Below are positions 1-13,664 of a stretch of 64,000 nt of DNA, in pieces; within the stretch, counting starts at the first letter, position 1, and each line of letters begins with the position of its first letter. Under the pieces are notes generated by a model that saw only the letters and a list, made by a program, of their open reading frames with translations, was not told where the DNA came from and ran no database searches. Source of the stretch: Roseovarius sp. TE539 (lineage in GTDB: Bacteria > Pseudomonadota > Alphaproteobacteria > Rhodobacterales > Rhodobacteraceae); the NCBI RefSeq assembly GCF_003298505.1, contig NZ_QNGB01000002.1:124001-188000 (forward strand), written 5' to 3'. The position numbers and the translations under genes are program-made.

Positions 1-244
1 TCTGGTCATACCGTTCTTCGACCTTGTTCCAGTCCGAAAGCGCGTCCTCGTGGACCGTCACGCCATGCTTGGAGAATTCGCCGTAGCTTGGCGTAATCTG
101 ACACTTCGAGCAGATGCCGCGGCCGCCACAGACCGAATCGAGGTCGACACCGAGTTGCCGCGCGGCGGTCAGGACCGGCGTACCACTCGGAAAACGCCCG
201 CGCTTGCCCGACGGGGTGAAGACGACGAGAGGATCTTGCGACAT
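1..244 (-). CDS. 2Fe-2S ferredoxin-domain protein, N-terminal part (ASKHA/RamA-like corrinoid activator family, probable)
   Basis: This gene is cut by the window edge; only the first 81 residues are present. The start is the ATG at 242-244, giving MSQDPLVVFTPSGKRGRF. A plant-type 2Fe-2S signature follows around residues 39-48: CGGRGICSKC (Cys-x5-Cys-x2-Cys). A ferredoxin domain at the very N-terminus of a longer protein is typical of the ASKHA (formerly DUF4445) proteins that reductively activate corrinoid methyltransferases, such as RamA. That family assignment is inference because the ASKHA part lies outside the window. The gene follows the agmatinase-like gene on the same strand after a gap of about 130 bases. 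Confidence 0.72.
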   Translation of the reverse strand, partial: MSQDPLVVFTPSGKRGRFPSGTPVLTAARQLGVDLDSVCGGRGICSKCQITPSYGEFSKHGVTVHEDALSDWNKVEERYDQ

Positions 245-372
245 TGGGGCCTCTTGCTGTGGCGGATACTGGGGGCGACCATAAGGTTTTCGCGGCGCCC
301 GAACAGCCCGCAACCGTCAAAATATGGTGACGGAGCGTCACCGGGGCGGTACGCCCGGACGCGAGGGGCGTC

Positions 373-4344
<3,972 letters not shown>

Positions 4345-4541
4345 CCGGACGCTCCTGACGGGGGTCATCAGCCTTGCCCGGACCGGATACGCGGGACAGG
4401 GTATCATTGCAACAACCGTTCGGGAAAGGCTGGGCAAGTGCTGCGGCTTTGTCTACGGAGGGCGGGCATCATGATCGCTGCCGCATCTGCCTTGGAGGTT
4501 GCCATGTTTCCATCTCCGACCCGGTCGCGAGGGCTAGGCCC

Positions 4542-5726
4542 ATGAGGCCGGGTGCGCTTGTGGCGGCTGCCATCGCGGTGCTCGACGAGATCGGGGGCGG
4601 CGTTCCTGCCGAAAAGGCCCTGACCGGGTGGGCGCGTCGGTCGCGCTTTGCCGGATCGGGGGACCGCGCGGCGGTGCGTGATCATGTCTATCAGGTGTTG
4701 CGTTGCCGGCGCTCATGCGCCTGCCTTGGCGGCGGGGAGGATGGCCGGGCGCTGATGATTGGCCTGCTGCGCGCGGCCGGTGAAGACCCGCAAGCCTTCT
4801 TTACCGGGCAGGGCCATGCGCCGCCCCCCCTGAGTGCCGCGGAACACGATGCCGGCGCGCCACCGGTGACCGACGGGGATCGGATGGATCTACCTGACTG
4901 GCTGATCGAGCCGTTCAGGGCCTCGCTGGGGAAAGATGCGCAAGCCCAGGCCGAAGCATTGCGGGGCCGGGCACCGGTGATGCTGCGTGTGAACCTGCGG
5001 CGCGGGAATACCCGGCACGCGCGCACGGCGTTGGCCGAGGAGGGGATCCTGACCGACGCCCATCCTGTCGCGGAAACGGCCCTGAAGGTAACCAGTGGCG
5101 CGCGCCGATTGGCCAACAGCCGTGCCTTTCGCGAGGGGTTGGTCGAACTTCAGGACGGCTCGGGACAGGCGGCAATGGAAATCGTCGGCGTACCTTCGGG
5201 CGCGCGGGTGCTGGACTACTGCGCGGGCGGCGGCGGCAAGACCCTCGCACTGGGCGCGCGTCTGGATGCGGACTTCTTTGCGCATGACGCAAATCCCCGT
5301 CGCCTCACCGACATTCCGGCCCGCGCCGCGCGGGCCGGTCTGAATGTGAAGGTGCTGGCGCAGCACGAACTGTCTGCGCATGGGCCATATGATGCCGTGA
5401 TCTGCGACGTGCCCTGTTCGGGAAGCGGAACCTGGCGCCGCACGCCCGAGGCCAAGTGGCGGCTCAGCGCGGAAGGGCTCGCCCGGCTCCTCGTCACGCA
5501 GGACGACATCCTTGATGCAGCATGGCGGCTTCTGGCGCCAGGCGGTGTGCTTGTCTATGCGACCTGTTCGCTGCTGGAAGACGAGAACGAGGCGCGCGTC
5601 GGGGCATTCCTGCAAAGAACGCCGGGAACCCGCCGCGTGCTGCAAAGACGGTGGCCGGTTTCCGACGGAGGAGACGGCTTCTTTGTGGCACTCGTGCAGG
5701 ATGATTCAACGGTGACACAACCTTGA
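4542..5726 (+). CDS. rsmB: RsmB/NOP-family SAM-dependent rRNA (cytosine-C5) methyltransferase
   Basis: A 394-residue RNA m5C methyltransferase, probably acting on 16S rRNA. The SAM-binding motif is DYCAGGGGKTLAL, and the two family cysteines lie in CDVPCSGSGTW and YATCSLLEDEN. The N-terminal part is NusB-like. ATG at 4542 fits the family start; upstream in-frame sequence has no family similarity that I recognise. The stop overlaps a candidate promoter for cckA. The exact rRNA target is inferred from family only. Confidence 0.88.
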   Translation: MRPGALVAAAIAVLDEIGGGVPAEKALTGWARRSRFAGSGDRAAVRDHVYQVLRCRRSCACLGGGEDGRALMIGLLRAAGEDPQAFFTGQGHAPPPLSAAEHDAGAPPVTDGDRMDLPDWLIEPFRASLGKDAQAQAEALRGRAPVMLRVNLRRGNTRHARTALAEEGILTDAHPVAETALKVTSGARRLANSRAFREGLVELQDGSGQAAMEIVGVPSGARVLDYCAGGGGKTLALGARLDADFFAHDANPRRLTDIPARAARAGLNVKVLAQHELSAHGPYDAVICDVPCSGSGTWRRTPEAKWRLSAEGLARLLVTQDDILDAAWRLLAPGGVLVYATCSLLEDENEARVGAFLQRTPGTRRVLQRRWPVSDGGDGFFVALVQDDSTVTQP

Positions 5727-5761
5727 CGTGTAACCACGGATGCCGTTAAGTCACGTTTAAG
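5723..5761 (+). promoter_or_regulatory. Candidate cckA promoter with CtrA-like box
   Basis: TTGACG at 5723-5728 is followed 17 bases later by TTAAGT at 5746-5751. Overlapping the latter is TTAA-N7-TTAA at 5746-5760, followed by G instead of the consensus final C of the CtrA box (TTAA-N7-TTAAC). In a GC-rich region such a match is uncommon. It lies 50 bases before the cckA start, so CtrA feedback on its own kinase gene is possible. Confidence 0.5.
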
Positions 5762-5810
5762 GCTTTTCCCTCAGGTTGCGGGTAAAGCAGTAGCGGGACG
5801 GGCGCGGTTC

Positions 5811-8150
5811 TTGGCATTCGCGACACATATCGGCGGGCCGATCGGCGTGGCCGCGGCTCGGCTCAGACCGCGGGCGGGGCTGGTTTTCCTTGCGGCAATG
5901 CTTTTTGCCCTCTCGGGGTGGGTTCTTTCTGACAAGCGGTTGGGCCTGGCACTGTTCGCGGTGGCGCTGATATTGGCGGTGGCGGCTGCCTGGATCGTGG
6001 TACTGGATTGGCTGGCGGGGCTGTGGCGCCGCCGCAGGGCCGGCGCCATCGCCGCATTGGTTGCCGGCGATGCGGTGCCAAGCCTCTTGACCGATGCGCA
6101 GGGCAGGATCACGTATGCCAATGCCGCCGTCGCCCGCGATCTGGGCGATCCGGGCGGGGACAGAACCCTCGCCGCGTTGCTCGAATCCTGGACGGCCCGG
6201 CCCGGGGCATTGCTTTACCGTTTGGAAAACCGCGCGCGTGCGACAGGCGGTGACGATGCCGATTGCGCGCACGAGGATGTCGTGACACGCGGTGGAACTT
6301 TCCGTATCGGCCTGCGGATGCTTGACCCGGACCGCCTGTTGTGGCGCATCGAACGGACCGTCCTGCCGGAGCCTCGAAATGGCGATGCGGTGCCTTTGCC
6401 GATGCTGACCCTCGGGCGCAACGACGCCATCCTGTTCATGAACGCGGCGGCCCGTGATCTTGTCGGGGAAAGGGTGCGCAACCTTGACCGCCTGTGTGCT
6501 GATCTTCCCATCCGGTCGGGCATGAGGGCCGACATCAGCACGGCCTGCGGACCGGTGCGCTGTCTGGTGCTGGAGCTGGAGGCGTCGGCCGGACGGCGTG
6601 AACTGTTCCTGCTGCCCGACGAGGCCGCGGCGGAACGGGCGCCGAACGGCTGGGCCTTCTTCGACGAGTTGCCCGTGCCGTTGCTGAAGCTGGACGTCTC
6701 GGGACAGTTGCAATTGTCCAATCGTCCCGCGCGCGATCTGCTTGGTATCGACATTGAAAGACACACCTCGCTTCAGGACCTGCTTGAAGGATTGGGAAGG
6801 CCGATCGCGGACTGGCTGGCCGAGGCGGCCGCGGGACGCGGCGGACGGCGCTCGGAGTTTCTCAGGGTGCGCCCCGCAGAGCGGGAAGTTTTCGTTCAGG
6901 TCACGCTCAACCGCGCAATGGAAGACGGGAAAAGCGTTCTGATCGCGGTGCTCAACGATGCCACGGAACTGAAATCGCTGGAACAGCAGTTCACGCAGAG
7001 CCAGAAAATGGAGGCGATCGGACAGCTTGCCGGAGGTGTGGCGCATGATTTCAACAATCTGCTCACGGCGATCAGCGGCCATTGCGACCTGCTTCTTCTG
7101 CGACATGACCGGGGGGATGCGGATTACGCGGACCTGGTCCAGATCGCCCGGAATTCCAACCGGGCAGCGGCGCTGGTGGGGCAGCTGCTGGCCTATTCCC
7201 GCAAGCAGACTTTACGCCCGGTCGTCATGGATCTGCGCGATTCGGTCTCCGACATGATGCATCTTCTGAACCGGCTGATCGGCGAGAAAGTCACCCTTAC
7301 CCTGCGTCATGATCCGGAGCTCGCACCCGTCCGGGCCGACAAGCAGCAACTGGAACAGGTTCTGATGAACCTGGTTGTGAATGCCCGGGATGCGATGCCG
7401 CAGGGCGGGGACATTGTCATCGAGACCGAGAACATGTGCCTTGACCGGCCGCTGCGCCGTGACAGGGCGGAGGTGCCGGCCGGCCGCTACGTGGCGGTGC
7501 GGGTGATCGATCATGGCACCGGCATTCCACCCGATCGTCTTGACAAGGTGTTCGAACCTTTCTTCACCACCAAGAAAGTCGGGGAGGGGACCGGGCTTGG
7601 CCTGTCGACGGCATACGGGATCATAAAGCAGACCGGCGGCTTCATATTTGCCGACAGTCCTCCGGGCGCCGGCACCCTCTTTACCATCATGCTGCCGGTC
7701 CACGAAACACGGTCCGACACACCTGAACCGGTGGGAAAAGGCCCGTCACGCTTGCCGGTCGAGGGGGATGCCGTGGTTCTGCTGGTGGAAGACGAGGCGC
7801 CGGTTCGTGCCTTCGCTGCCCGCGCGCTGCAATTGCGCGGCTTTACCGTGCTGGAGGCCGGATCGGCCGAAGACGCGCTTTCTCAGCTGGAAGATCCGGA
7901 CGTGCATGTGGACGTTTTCGTCACCGACGTGGTCATGCCGGGAATGGACGGACCGGGATGGGTGAAGACGGCACTGGAGACACGGCCGGATGTGCGGGTC
8001 GTGTTCATGTCGGGTTATGCCCAGGAGAGTTTCGAGGACCTGCAACGCCGTGTGCCCGCATCGGCATTCCTGTCCAAGCCCTTTTCGCTCAACGACCTGA
8101 CCCAGACGGTTCAGCGGCTGGTCGCCTCGGGCGCCGGCAGCGGGCGATAG
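5811..8150 (+). CDS. cckA: Hybrid sensor histidine kinase CckA
   Basis: A 779-residue hybrid kinase that feeds phosphate through ChpT to CtrA. Order: two N-terminal membrane helices (about residues 20-65), PAS-like segments, a DHp domain with H-box VAHDFNNLL (His412), an ATPase domain with NLVVNARDAMPQGG and the G-box GEGTGLGLSTAYGI, then a receiver domain with phospho-acceptor Asp706 (FVTDVVMPGMDG) and the conserved Lys of LSKPFS. The start is TTG at 5811; the next ATG (5899) would remove the first helix. The last 40 bases overlap the convergent sulfotransferase gene. Confidence 0.93.
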   Translation: MAFATHIGGPIGVAAARLRPRAGLVFLAAMLFALSGWVLSDKRLGLALFAVALILAVAAAWIVVLDWLAGLWRRRRAGAIAALVAGDAVPSLLTDAQGRITYANAAVARDLGDPGGDRTLAALLESWTARPGALLYRLENRARATGGDDADCAHEDVVTRGGTFRIGLRMLDPDRLLWRIERTVLPEPRNGDAVPLPMLTLGRNDAILFMNAAARDLVGERVRNLDRLCADLPIRSGMRADISTACGPVRCLVLELEASAGRRELFLLPDEAAAERAPNGWAFFDELPVPLLKLDVSGQLQLSNRPARDLLGIDIERHTSLQDLLEGLGRPIADWLAEAAAGRGGRRSEFLRVRPAEREVFVQVTLNRAMEDGKSVLIAVLNDATELKSLEQQFTQSQKMEAIGQLAGGVAHDFNNLLTAISGHCDLLLLRHDRGDADYADLVQIARNSNRAAALVGQLLAYSRKQTLRPVVMDLRDSVSDMMHLLNRLIGEKVTLTLRHDPELAPVRADKQQLEQVLMNLVVNARDAMPQGGDIVIETENMCLDRPLRRDRAEVPAGRYVAVRVIDHGTGIPPDRLDKVFEPFFTTKKVGEGTGLGLSTAYGIIKQTGGFIFADSPPGAGTLFTIMLPVHETRSDTPEPVGKGPSRLPVEGDAVVLLVEDEAPVRAFAARALQLRGFTVLEAGSAEDALSQLEDPDVHVDVFVTDVVMPGMDGPGWVKTALETRPDVRVVFMSGYAQESFEDLQRRVPASAFLSKPFSLNDLTQTVQRLVASGAGSGR

Positions 8151-8761
8151 GCTCCGTCACTGCCGATGCCTTCCCAAAGGTCGAACTCGGCGCCGCACTT
8201 GCGCCGCAGGCGCGCTTCGGTCGCTTTGGAGAGGTCCAGCGGCATGCGCGGCGATTCGTTTTGGCGTTCCGTGCCCGGCAGGTCCCTCCCGAGCCTCGCG
8301 CTGAGAAACCGCGCCAGGCCGTCGGGATCCTCGTAACGGAAAAGATGTGTCACCGCGGTGCCGTTGCGTTGCGGCTCCAGGAACTTGGCCTGGGAGCCGA
8401 CATTGGCGAAACCGGGCTTCCGGCCCTTCATGTAGGACAGCACGAACTCCTCGAAACTGATGTCGTGCGTTGCATTCGTCCGGCCCTTCATGTAGGGCCG
8501 ACGACGATACCTGTACCAGCTTCCCAGCCAGCTGATCGGTTCACGCATCACGGCCAGAACCTCGATCTCGGGGCCAAGAAACTTCTCCAGCGCAGGGCGG
8601 AAGAAGCGGTTGTAGCGAAACACCGGGGCATGCTTCAGCTCGGGCGGATCCGAGATGACCATGGATGCAAGGGGCGCCAGCGCGGCCTCATGCGCCGTGG
8701 TTCCCGTCTTCGGTACAGACAGAAAAACCAGTTTTGCTTTTGAAAACACAAGCATGGACAC
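8111..8761 (-). CDS. Sulfotransferase-like protein
   Basis: A 216-residue protein with the sulfotransferase 5' PAPS loop pattern near the N-terminus (VFLSVPKTGTTAHEAAL) and a 3' phosphate motif-like stretch (VLAVMREPISWLGSWYRYR). Such proteins move sulfate from PAPS to carbohydrate or small-molecule acceptors; the acceptor here is unknown. No polysaccharide or PAPS-synthesis genes adjoin it. Two ATGs (8761 and 8755) are possible. The region coding YMKGRTN and YMKGRKP contains an 18-base direct repeat (8412-8429 and 8474-8491, approximately). It overlaps the end of cckA. Confidence 0.7.
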   Translation of the reverse strand: MSMLVFSKAKLVFLSVPKTGTTAHEAALAPLASMVISDPPELKHAPVFRYNRFFRPALEKFLGPEIEVLAVMREPISWLGSWYRYRRRPYMKGRTNATHDISFEEFVLSYMKGRKPGFANVGSQAKFLEPQRNGTAVTHLFRYEDPDGLARFLSARLGRDLPGTERQNESPRMPLDLSKATEARLRRKCGAEFDLWEGIGSDGAYRPLPAPEATSR

Positions 8762-8786
8762 TTCGCCCCGTTATTGCCGCTGCGCG

Positions 8787-8802
8787 TAAACTACTCTTTA
8801 AC
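8787..8802. promoter_or_regulatory. Weak CtrA-like box between the sulfotransferase gene and recA
   Basis: TAAA-N7-TTAAC at 8787-8802 matches the CtrA consensus TTAA-N7-TTAAC with one mismatch. It is 26 bases upstream of the sulfotransferase start and 138 bases before recA. Single-site resemblance only. Confidence 0.25.
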
Positions 8803-8837
8803 CCTTCCGGTAAAAAGTGGAAACCAGAACAATCTTC

Positions 8838-8866
8838 TTGAAATGTTCTTGTTCTGTCTTCATAAC
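8838..8866 (+). promoter_or_regulatory. Candidate recA promoter
   Basis: TTGAAA (8838-8843) and CATAAC (8861-8866) are separated by 17 bases, a good fit to a housekeeping sigma promoter. The predicted transcription start near 8873 coincides with the LexA box. Confidence 0.5.
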
Positions 8867-8872
8867 GAAACA

Positions 8873-8887
8873 GAACACAGAGTGAAC
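8873..8887 (+). promoter_or_regulatory. LexA (SOS) box of recA
   Basis: GAAC-ACAGAGT-GAAC is an exact match to the alphaproteobacterial LexA operator (GAAC-N7-GAAC, the complement of GTTC-N7-GTTC). It sits over the predicted recA transcription start, 53 bases before the ATG, so LexA repression of recA is expected. Confidence 0.85.
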
Positions 8888-8939
8888 ATTCGCGGTGATT
8901 GCCGCGCCTGACACGATATGAAATAAGGACGTGAACGCA

Positions 8940-10022
8940 ATGGCAACGGCAGACCTTCTTTCCATGGACAGCAAGAAAAGCGCGGACAAGCAGAAGGCGC
9001 TGGACAGCGCCCTGGCCCAGATCGAACGGCAGTTCGGCAAGGGGTCGATCATGAAACTTGGCGGTGACAATCCCGTCAAGGATATCGAGTCGACATCGAC
9101 CGGCTCGCTCGGCCTGGATATCGCGCTCGGGATCGGCGGTCTGCCCAAGGGGCGGATCGTGGAGGTTTATGGCCCCGAAAGCTCGGGCAAGACAACCCTG
9201 ACGCTGCACTGCGTCGCCGAGGAGCAGAAGAAAGGCGGTGTATGCGCTTTCGTGGATGCCGAGCATGCGCTGGATCCGATCTATGCCCGCAAGCTGGGCG
9301 TCGATCTTGACGAACTTCTGATCAGCCAGCCCGATACGGGCGAACAGTCACTGGAGATCGTGGACACGCTGGTGCGCTCGGGCGCAGTCAGCATGGTTGT
9401 CGTGGATTCCGTTGCCGCGCTGACGCCCAAATCCGAGCTGGAAGGCGACATGGGCGACAGCAATGTCGGCGTGCAGGCCCGGTTGATGAGCCAGGCGATG
9501 CGCAAGCTTACCGGATCGATCAGCCGCAGCAACTGCACAGTGGTCTTCATCAACCAGATCCGGATGAAGATCGGCGTCATGTTCGGCAGCCCGGAAACGA
9601 CCACAGGCGGCAACGCGCTGAAATTCTACTCTTCCGTCAGGCTTGACATCCGCAGGATCGGCGCGCTCAAGGATCGTGACGAGGTGGTCGGAAACGCGAC
9701 CCGGGTCAAGGTCGTCAAGAACAAGGTCGCCCCGCCATTCAAGCAGGTCGAGTTCGACATCATGTACGGCGAAGGCATCTCCAAGAACGGCGAGCTTCTG
9801 GATCTCGGCGTGAAGGCCGGCGTGGTGGAAAAATCGGGCAGCTGGTTCAGTTACGGCGACGAACGTATCGGCCAGGGTCGCGAGAACGCCAAGACATTCC
9901 TCAAGGAAAACAGTGCCATCGCACTTCAAATCGAGGACAAGATCCGCGCCGCCCACGGGCTGGAGTTCAATATGGACGATGGCGGGGATCAGGACGGGGA
10001 AAGTGGTGTCGTGGAAACCTGA
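8940..10022 (+). CDS. recA: Recombinase RecA
   Basis: A 360-residue RecA, the strand-exchange ATPase and LexA co-protease. Visible signatures are the Walker [17 protein letters not shown], the Walker [10 protein letters not shown], the L2-loop region [21 protein letters not shown] and an acidic C-terminus ([12 protein letters not shown]). ATG 8940 is preferred over the GTG at 8931 because AAGGA at 8925-8929 is ten bases from the ATG but only one base from the GTG. A LexA box precedes it and a strong terminator follows, so it appears monocistronic. Confidence 0.98.
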   Translation: MATADLLSMDSKKSADKQKALDSALAQIERQFGKGSIMKLGGDNPVKDIESTSTGSLGLDIALGIGGLPKGRIVEVYGPESSGKTTLTLHCVAEEQKKGGVCAFVDAEHALDPIYARKLGVDLDELLISQPDTGEQSLEIVDTLVRSGAVSMVVVDSVAALTPKSELEGDMGDSNVGVQARLMSQAMRKLTGSISRSNCTVVFINQIRMKIGVMFGSPETTTGGNALKFYSSVRLDIRRIGALKDRDEVVGNATRVKVVKNKVAPPFKQVEFDIMYGEGISKNGELLDLGVKAGVVEKSGSWFSYGDERIGQGRENAKTFLKENSAIALQIEDKIRAAHGLEFNMDDGGDQDGESGVVET

Positions 10023-10046
10023 CCTGACACGGCGCATTTTTGCAAG

Positions 10047-10071
10047 GCCCGGGCAGTGCCCGGGCTTTTTT
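10047..10071 (+). terminator. Rho-independent terminator after recA
   Basis: GCCCGGGC (10047-10054), loop AGT, GCCCGGGC (10058-10065), then six T. The perfect 8-bp stem plus T-run makes this a clear intrinsic terminator between recA and alaS. Confidence 0.9.
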
Positions 10072-10144
10072 CTTGCGGTGGACTCGCCGCGCCGGCACGG
10101 CTAAATCAGCGGAACGCAAGGCCAATCACCCCGAAAGACACCTC

Positions 10145-12808
10145 ATGCCGACGCTGAACGAAATCCGCTCGACCTTCCTGGACTTCTTTGCCAGGCACGA
10201 CCACGAGATCGTCGAGAGTTCTCCTCTGGTACCGCGCAACGATCCGACCCTGATGTTCACGAATGCCGGCATGGTACAGTTCAAGAACTGTTTCACCGGT
10301 GTCGAGCACCGGGACTACAACCGCGCCGCCACGTCCCAGAAATGCGTGCGTGCGGGTGGCAAGCATAACGATCTGGACAATGTCGGTTACACGGCCCGGC
10401 ATCATACCTTTTTCGAGATGCTGGGCAATTTCAGCTTCGGTGATTATTTCAAGGAGGCTGCGATCCCGTATGCCTGGGATTTGCTGACCCGGGACTTCGG
10501 ACTGGACCCTGAAAAGCTCCTGGTCACGATTTACCATGATGACGAAGACGCCGCGTCAATCTGGAAGAAATACGCGGGGCTGGATGACGGGCGCATCATA
10601 CGGATCGCCACGGAGGACAATTTCTGGTCCATGGGGGCGACGGGTCCATGCGGCCCCTGCACCGAGATCTTTTATGATCACGGTCCGGAAATCTGGGGTG
10701 GCCCGCCGGGCAGTCCGGAAGAGGACGGAGACCGTTTCGTCGAGATCTGGAATCTCGTCTTCATGCAGTATGAACGGTTCGGGGACGGTACCCTGCAAGA
10801 TCTTCCGAACCAGTCAATCGACACCGGAATGGGACTCGAACGGATCGGTGCGCTACTGCAAGGCAAGCATGACAATTACGACACCGACCTGATGCGCAGC
10901 TTGATCGAGGCGAGTGCGAATGTAACGAATTCCGATCCCGACGGTGAGGGCAACGTGCATCATCGCGTAATCGCCGATCACCTGAGATCCACCTCGTTCC
11001 TGATCGCCGATGGCGTGATGCCCAGCAACGAGGGCCGCGGGTATGTTCTGCGCCGGATCATGCGCCGGGCCATGCGTCACGCGCATCTTCTTGGCGCGAA
11101 GGATCCGGTGATGCACCGACTGGTACCGAGCCTCGTGGCGCAGATGGGCCAGGCATTTCCTGAACTTGGCCGCGCTCAGCCGCTGGTTGAGGAAACCCTG
11201 AAGCTGGAGGAAACACGCTTCAAACAGACACTGGAGCGTGGTTTGCGCCTTCTGGAAGAGGAACTCGGCGCGTTGCCCCCCGATGCGGCCTTGCCCGGCG
11301 AGACGGCCTTCAAACTCTATGACACATTCGGCTTTCCGCTTGACCTGACACAGGACGCGCTGCGCGAGCGGGACCGCGAGGTGGACATATCCGGGTTCGA
11401 TGCGGCGATGGCGCGACAGAAGGCGCAGGCGCGGGCGGCCTGGGCGGGCTCGGGAGAGTCGGCCGATGCAGCGATCTGGTTCGATCTCGGAGAGGAGCAC
11501 GGGGCCACCGATTTCCTTGGCTACGATACCGAAACGGCAGAAGGTCAGATCATCGCGCTGGTCCGGGACGGCGAAACCATCCCTTCGGCGCAGGCCGGCG
11601 AGACCGTGCAGATCGTTCTCAATCAGACGCCCTTCTATGCCGAAGCCGGCGGACAGGTCGGCGATACCGGCAGCCTGACGGTCGAGGGAGGGCGCGCGCG
11701 CATAACCGACACGCGGAAGGTGGCGGGTGTCCATGTTCATTACGCCGAAATCTCCGATGGAAGGGTCGGCGCGGGGCAGGCGGCAGTGCTGGAGGTGGAC
11801 CATGACCGGCGCCGCGCGATACGGGCGAACCATTCTGCGACCCATCTGCTGCACGAGGCGCTGCGATCATCTCTGGGCGAACATGTGGCACAGCGGGGGA
11901 GCCTGAACGACGAGTCGCGCCTGCGTTTCGATTTCAGCCATTCCCGGCCGCTGAGCGTTGACGAGATCGAAAGGATAGAAGCCGAGGTGAATGCCCTTAT
12001 CCGCCAGAACGCCCCGGTTGAGACCCGTGTCATGGCCCCGGACGATGCGCGTGACCTGGGCGCGCAAGCCCTGTTCGGAGAGAAGTATGGTGACGAGGTG
12101 CGGGTTGTTTCCATGGGGTTTGAGGACGGGTCCGGCAAGGGCCTGGATGGCCGTACATACTCGATCGAGCTTTGCGGAGGCACACATGTCGACCGGACAG
12201 GCGACATCGGCGTTTTCGCCCTGACATCCGACAGTGCGTCAAGCTCGGGCGTGCGTCGCGTCGAAGCGTTGACGGGGGCGGCCGCGTTCGATCATCTGAG
12301 CCGCCAGCGTGCGCGCATTGCGGCGCTGGCCGAGGACCTCAAGGCACGGCCCGATGAGGTTGTCGAACGTGTGCGCGGGGTGGTGAACGAGCGCCGGACC
12401 CTTGCCAACGAGGTTTCGCAGCTGCGCCGTGAACTGGCCATGGCCGGTGGCGCGGGGCAGGGCGAAGCGCCGGCCGTGGAAGAGATCGGCGGAATGAAAT
12501 TTCTGGCCCAGGTCCTTCAGGGCGTGTCCGGCAAGGACCTGCCGGCGCTCATCGACGAACACAAGGCACGGCTGGGGTCGGGCGCGGTGCTGTTGATCGC
12601 CGATGCCGGTGGCAAGGCGGCCGTTGCGGCCGGGGTGACAGAGGATCTTGTCGGAACCGTTTCGGCAGTCGATCTCGTGCGCGCAGCCGTGCCGAAGCTG
12701 GGCGGAAAAGGTGGTGGCGGTCGACCGGACATGGCGCAGGGAGGCGGACGCGATGCCGCCAACGCGGAGGCCGCCATCGATGCAGCACGAAAGATCATGG
12801 GAGGATAG
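10145..12808 (+). CDS. alaS: Alanine--tRNA ligase
   Basis: An 887-residue AlaRS, which charges tRNA-Ala and edits mischarged Ser/Gly. The class II catalytic core begins [18 protein letters not shown]; the editing domain carries the zinc-site motifs [11 protein letters not shown] and [11 protein letters not shown]; the C-terminal Gly-rich C-Ala region ends [14 protein letters not shown]. The ATG at 10145 follows the recA terminator and matches the family start. A DUF1330 gene follows three bases after the stop, so the two are probably cotranscribed. Confidence 0.98.
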   Translation: MPTLNEIRSTFLDFFARHDHEIVESSPLVPRNDPTLMFTNAGMVQFKNCFTGVEHRDYNRAATSQKCVRAGGKHNDLDNVGYTARHHTFFEMLGNFSFGDYFKEAAIPYAWDLLTRDFGLDPEKLLVTIYHDDEDAASIWKKYAGLDDGRIIRIATEDNFWSMGATGPCGPCTEIFYDHGPEIWGGPPGSPEEDGDRFVEIWNLVFMQYERFGDGTLQDLPNQSIDTGMGLERIGALLQGKHDNYDTDLMRSLIEASANVTNSDPDGEGNVHHRVIADHLRSTSFLIADGVMPSNEGRGYVLRRIMRRAMRHAHLLGAKDPVMHRLVPSLVAQMGQAFPELGRAQPLVEETLKLEETRFKQTLERGLRLLEEELGALPPDAALPGETAFKLYDTFGFPLDLTQDALRERDREVDISGFDAAMARQKAQARAAWAGSGESADAAIWFDLGEEHGATDFLGYDTETAEGQIIALVRDGETIPSAQAGETVQIVLNQTPFYAEAGGQVGDTGSLTVEGGRARITDTRKVAGVHVHYAEISDGRVGAGQAAVLEVDHDRRRAIRANHSATHLLHEALRSSLGEHVAQRGSLNDESRLRFDFSHSRPLSVDEIERIEAEVNALIRQNAPVETRVMAPDDARDLGAQALFGEKYGDEVRVVSMGFEDGSGKGLDGRTYSIELCGGTHVDRTGDIGVFALTSDSASSSGVRRVEALTGAAAFDHLSRQRARIAALAEDLKARPDEVVERVRGVVNERRTLANEVSQLRRELAMAGGAGQGEAPAVEEIGGMKFLAQVLQGVSGKDLPALIDEHKARLGSGAVLLIADAGGKAAVAAGVTEDLVGTVSAVDLVRAAVPKLGGKGGGGRPDMAQGGGRDAANAEAAIDAARKIMGG

Positions 12809-12811
12809 GAA

Positions 12812-13099
12812 ATGCCGGCACTCTGGATTGCGCATGTGACAGTTACCGACGAAGAGGCTTACGGCAAATACGCCAAGCTTGCCGGCCCGGCGATCGCCAA
12901 GCATGGCGGGCAGTTCATCGCCCGCGGCGGGCGCTATGTGCAGCTTGAGGGCAAGGACAGGCCGCGCAACGTGGTGGCACGTTTTCCGTCGGTCGAGGCG
13001 GCCGAGGCGTGCTACCATTCGGCGGATTATCAGGAGGCGTTGAGCCACGCGCGTGGCGCCTCCGAACGTGAACTCCTTATCGTGGAGACATCGGAATAG
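12812..13099 (+). CDS. DUF1330 family protein
   Basis: A 95-residue dimeric alpha-beta barrel-type protein beginning MPALWIAHVTVTDEEAYGKYA, with the DUF1330 pattern ending in YHSADYQEALSHARGASEREL. No activity is established for the family. The gene starts three bases after alaS and its ribosome-binding site (GGGAGGATAGGA) lies over the alaS stop, which suggests translational coupling to alaS. Confidence 0.85.
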   Translation: MPALWIAHVTVTDEEAYGKYAKLAGPAIAKHGGQFIARGGRYVQLEGKDRPRNVVARFPSVEAAEACYHSADYQEALSHARGASERELLIVETSE

Positions 13100-13394
13100 C
13101 CGATTTTCTCGGCCCCGACGCCCGCATCTGCGAATCGGCACGCGCCGCCGATTGTTTCCAGTTCAACTGATCGGATATCGTTTCGACGAAACTGTTGATG
13201 TTCCATTAACAGTGACGTTTCAGTGACTTGCCGTTATTATGGCAAAACTATGGCCTTGACGCCACAATTCCAGCAAATTTTAGGAAAAACCGGCGCTTTC
13301 CGTGCCTGCCACGCGCGAGCGCCCTGATTTGAGGTCGCGGCATGAGGGCGCAAGTGACTACACTGCCCGTGTTAATTCAACATGGAGAAGTAAC
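13100..13394. other. Intergenic region before the secreted-protein pair
   Basis: This 295-base stretch is clearly more AT-rich in its middle (13190-13300). It holds a CtrA-like box at 13195-13210 and probably the promoter of the downstream small gene. No gene or RNA structure was recognised in it. Confidence 0.5.
13195..13210 (+). promoter_or_regulatory. CtrA-like box
   Basis: TTGA-TGTTCCA-TTAAC differs from the CtrA consensus TTAA-N7-TTAAC at one position. It lies 185 bases before the first of two tandem small secreted-protein genes. Inference only. Confidence 0.3.
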
Positions 13395-13664
13395 ATGAAG
13401 ACCATTATGATCGGTGCGATCGTCGCCATGGGTGCCGCCGCCTCGCCTGCACTGGCCTGGGAAGGGCAGAAAGTGGCTTGCTACGACAAGGTCTGGGTGG
13501 AAACGACCTATACCGTAACCAAGGAACTCGAATATCCGTCGAAGAAGAAGTGGGAACATCACGACGGCCAGATGGTCAAGATGTATTACCCGCCGATCTA
13601 CATGGAAAATCGCCATGTGGACACGCCCGGCCATTACGTGCTGCGCAAGGCGCCCTGCAACTGA
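13395..13664 (+). CDS. Small secreted protein with ACY...PC pattern (copy 1)
   Basis: An 89-residue protein of unknown function. A Sec signal peptide is evident (MKTIMIGAIVAMGAAASPALA, cleavage before Trp), leaving about 68 periplasmic residues. The mature part starts with VACYDKVWV and ends RKAPCN, so its only two cysteines bracket the domain and may form a disulfide. ATG 13395 is preceded by GGAGAAG. The next gene on the same strand is a divergent paralog with the same cysteine arrangement and the same YPP/YPA-x-Y-x5-V-x2-P-x-H pattern. Confidence 0.8.
   Translation: MKTIMIGAIVAMGAAASPALAWEGQKVACYDKVWVETTYTVTKELEYPSKKKWEHHDGQMVKMYYPPIYMENRHVDTPGHYVLRKAPCN

Noticed and set aside
8845..8854. 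GTTC pair before recA read as a second LexA box
   Set aside because: The spacing is two bases, not seven.
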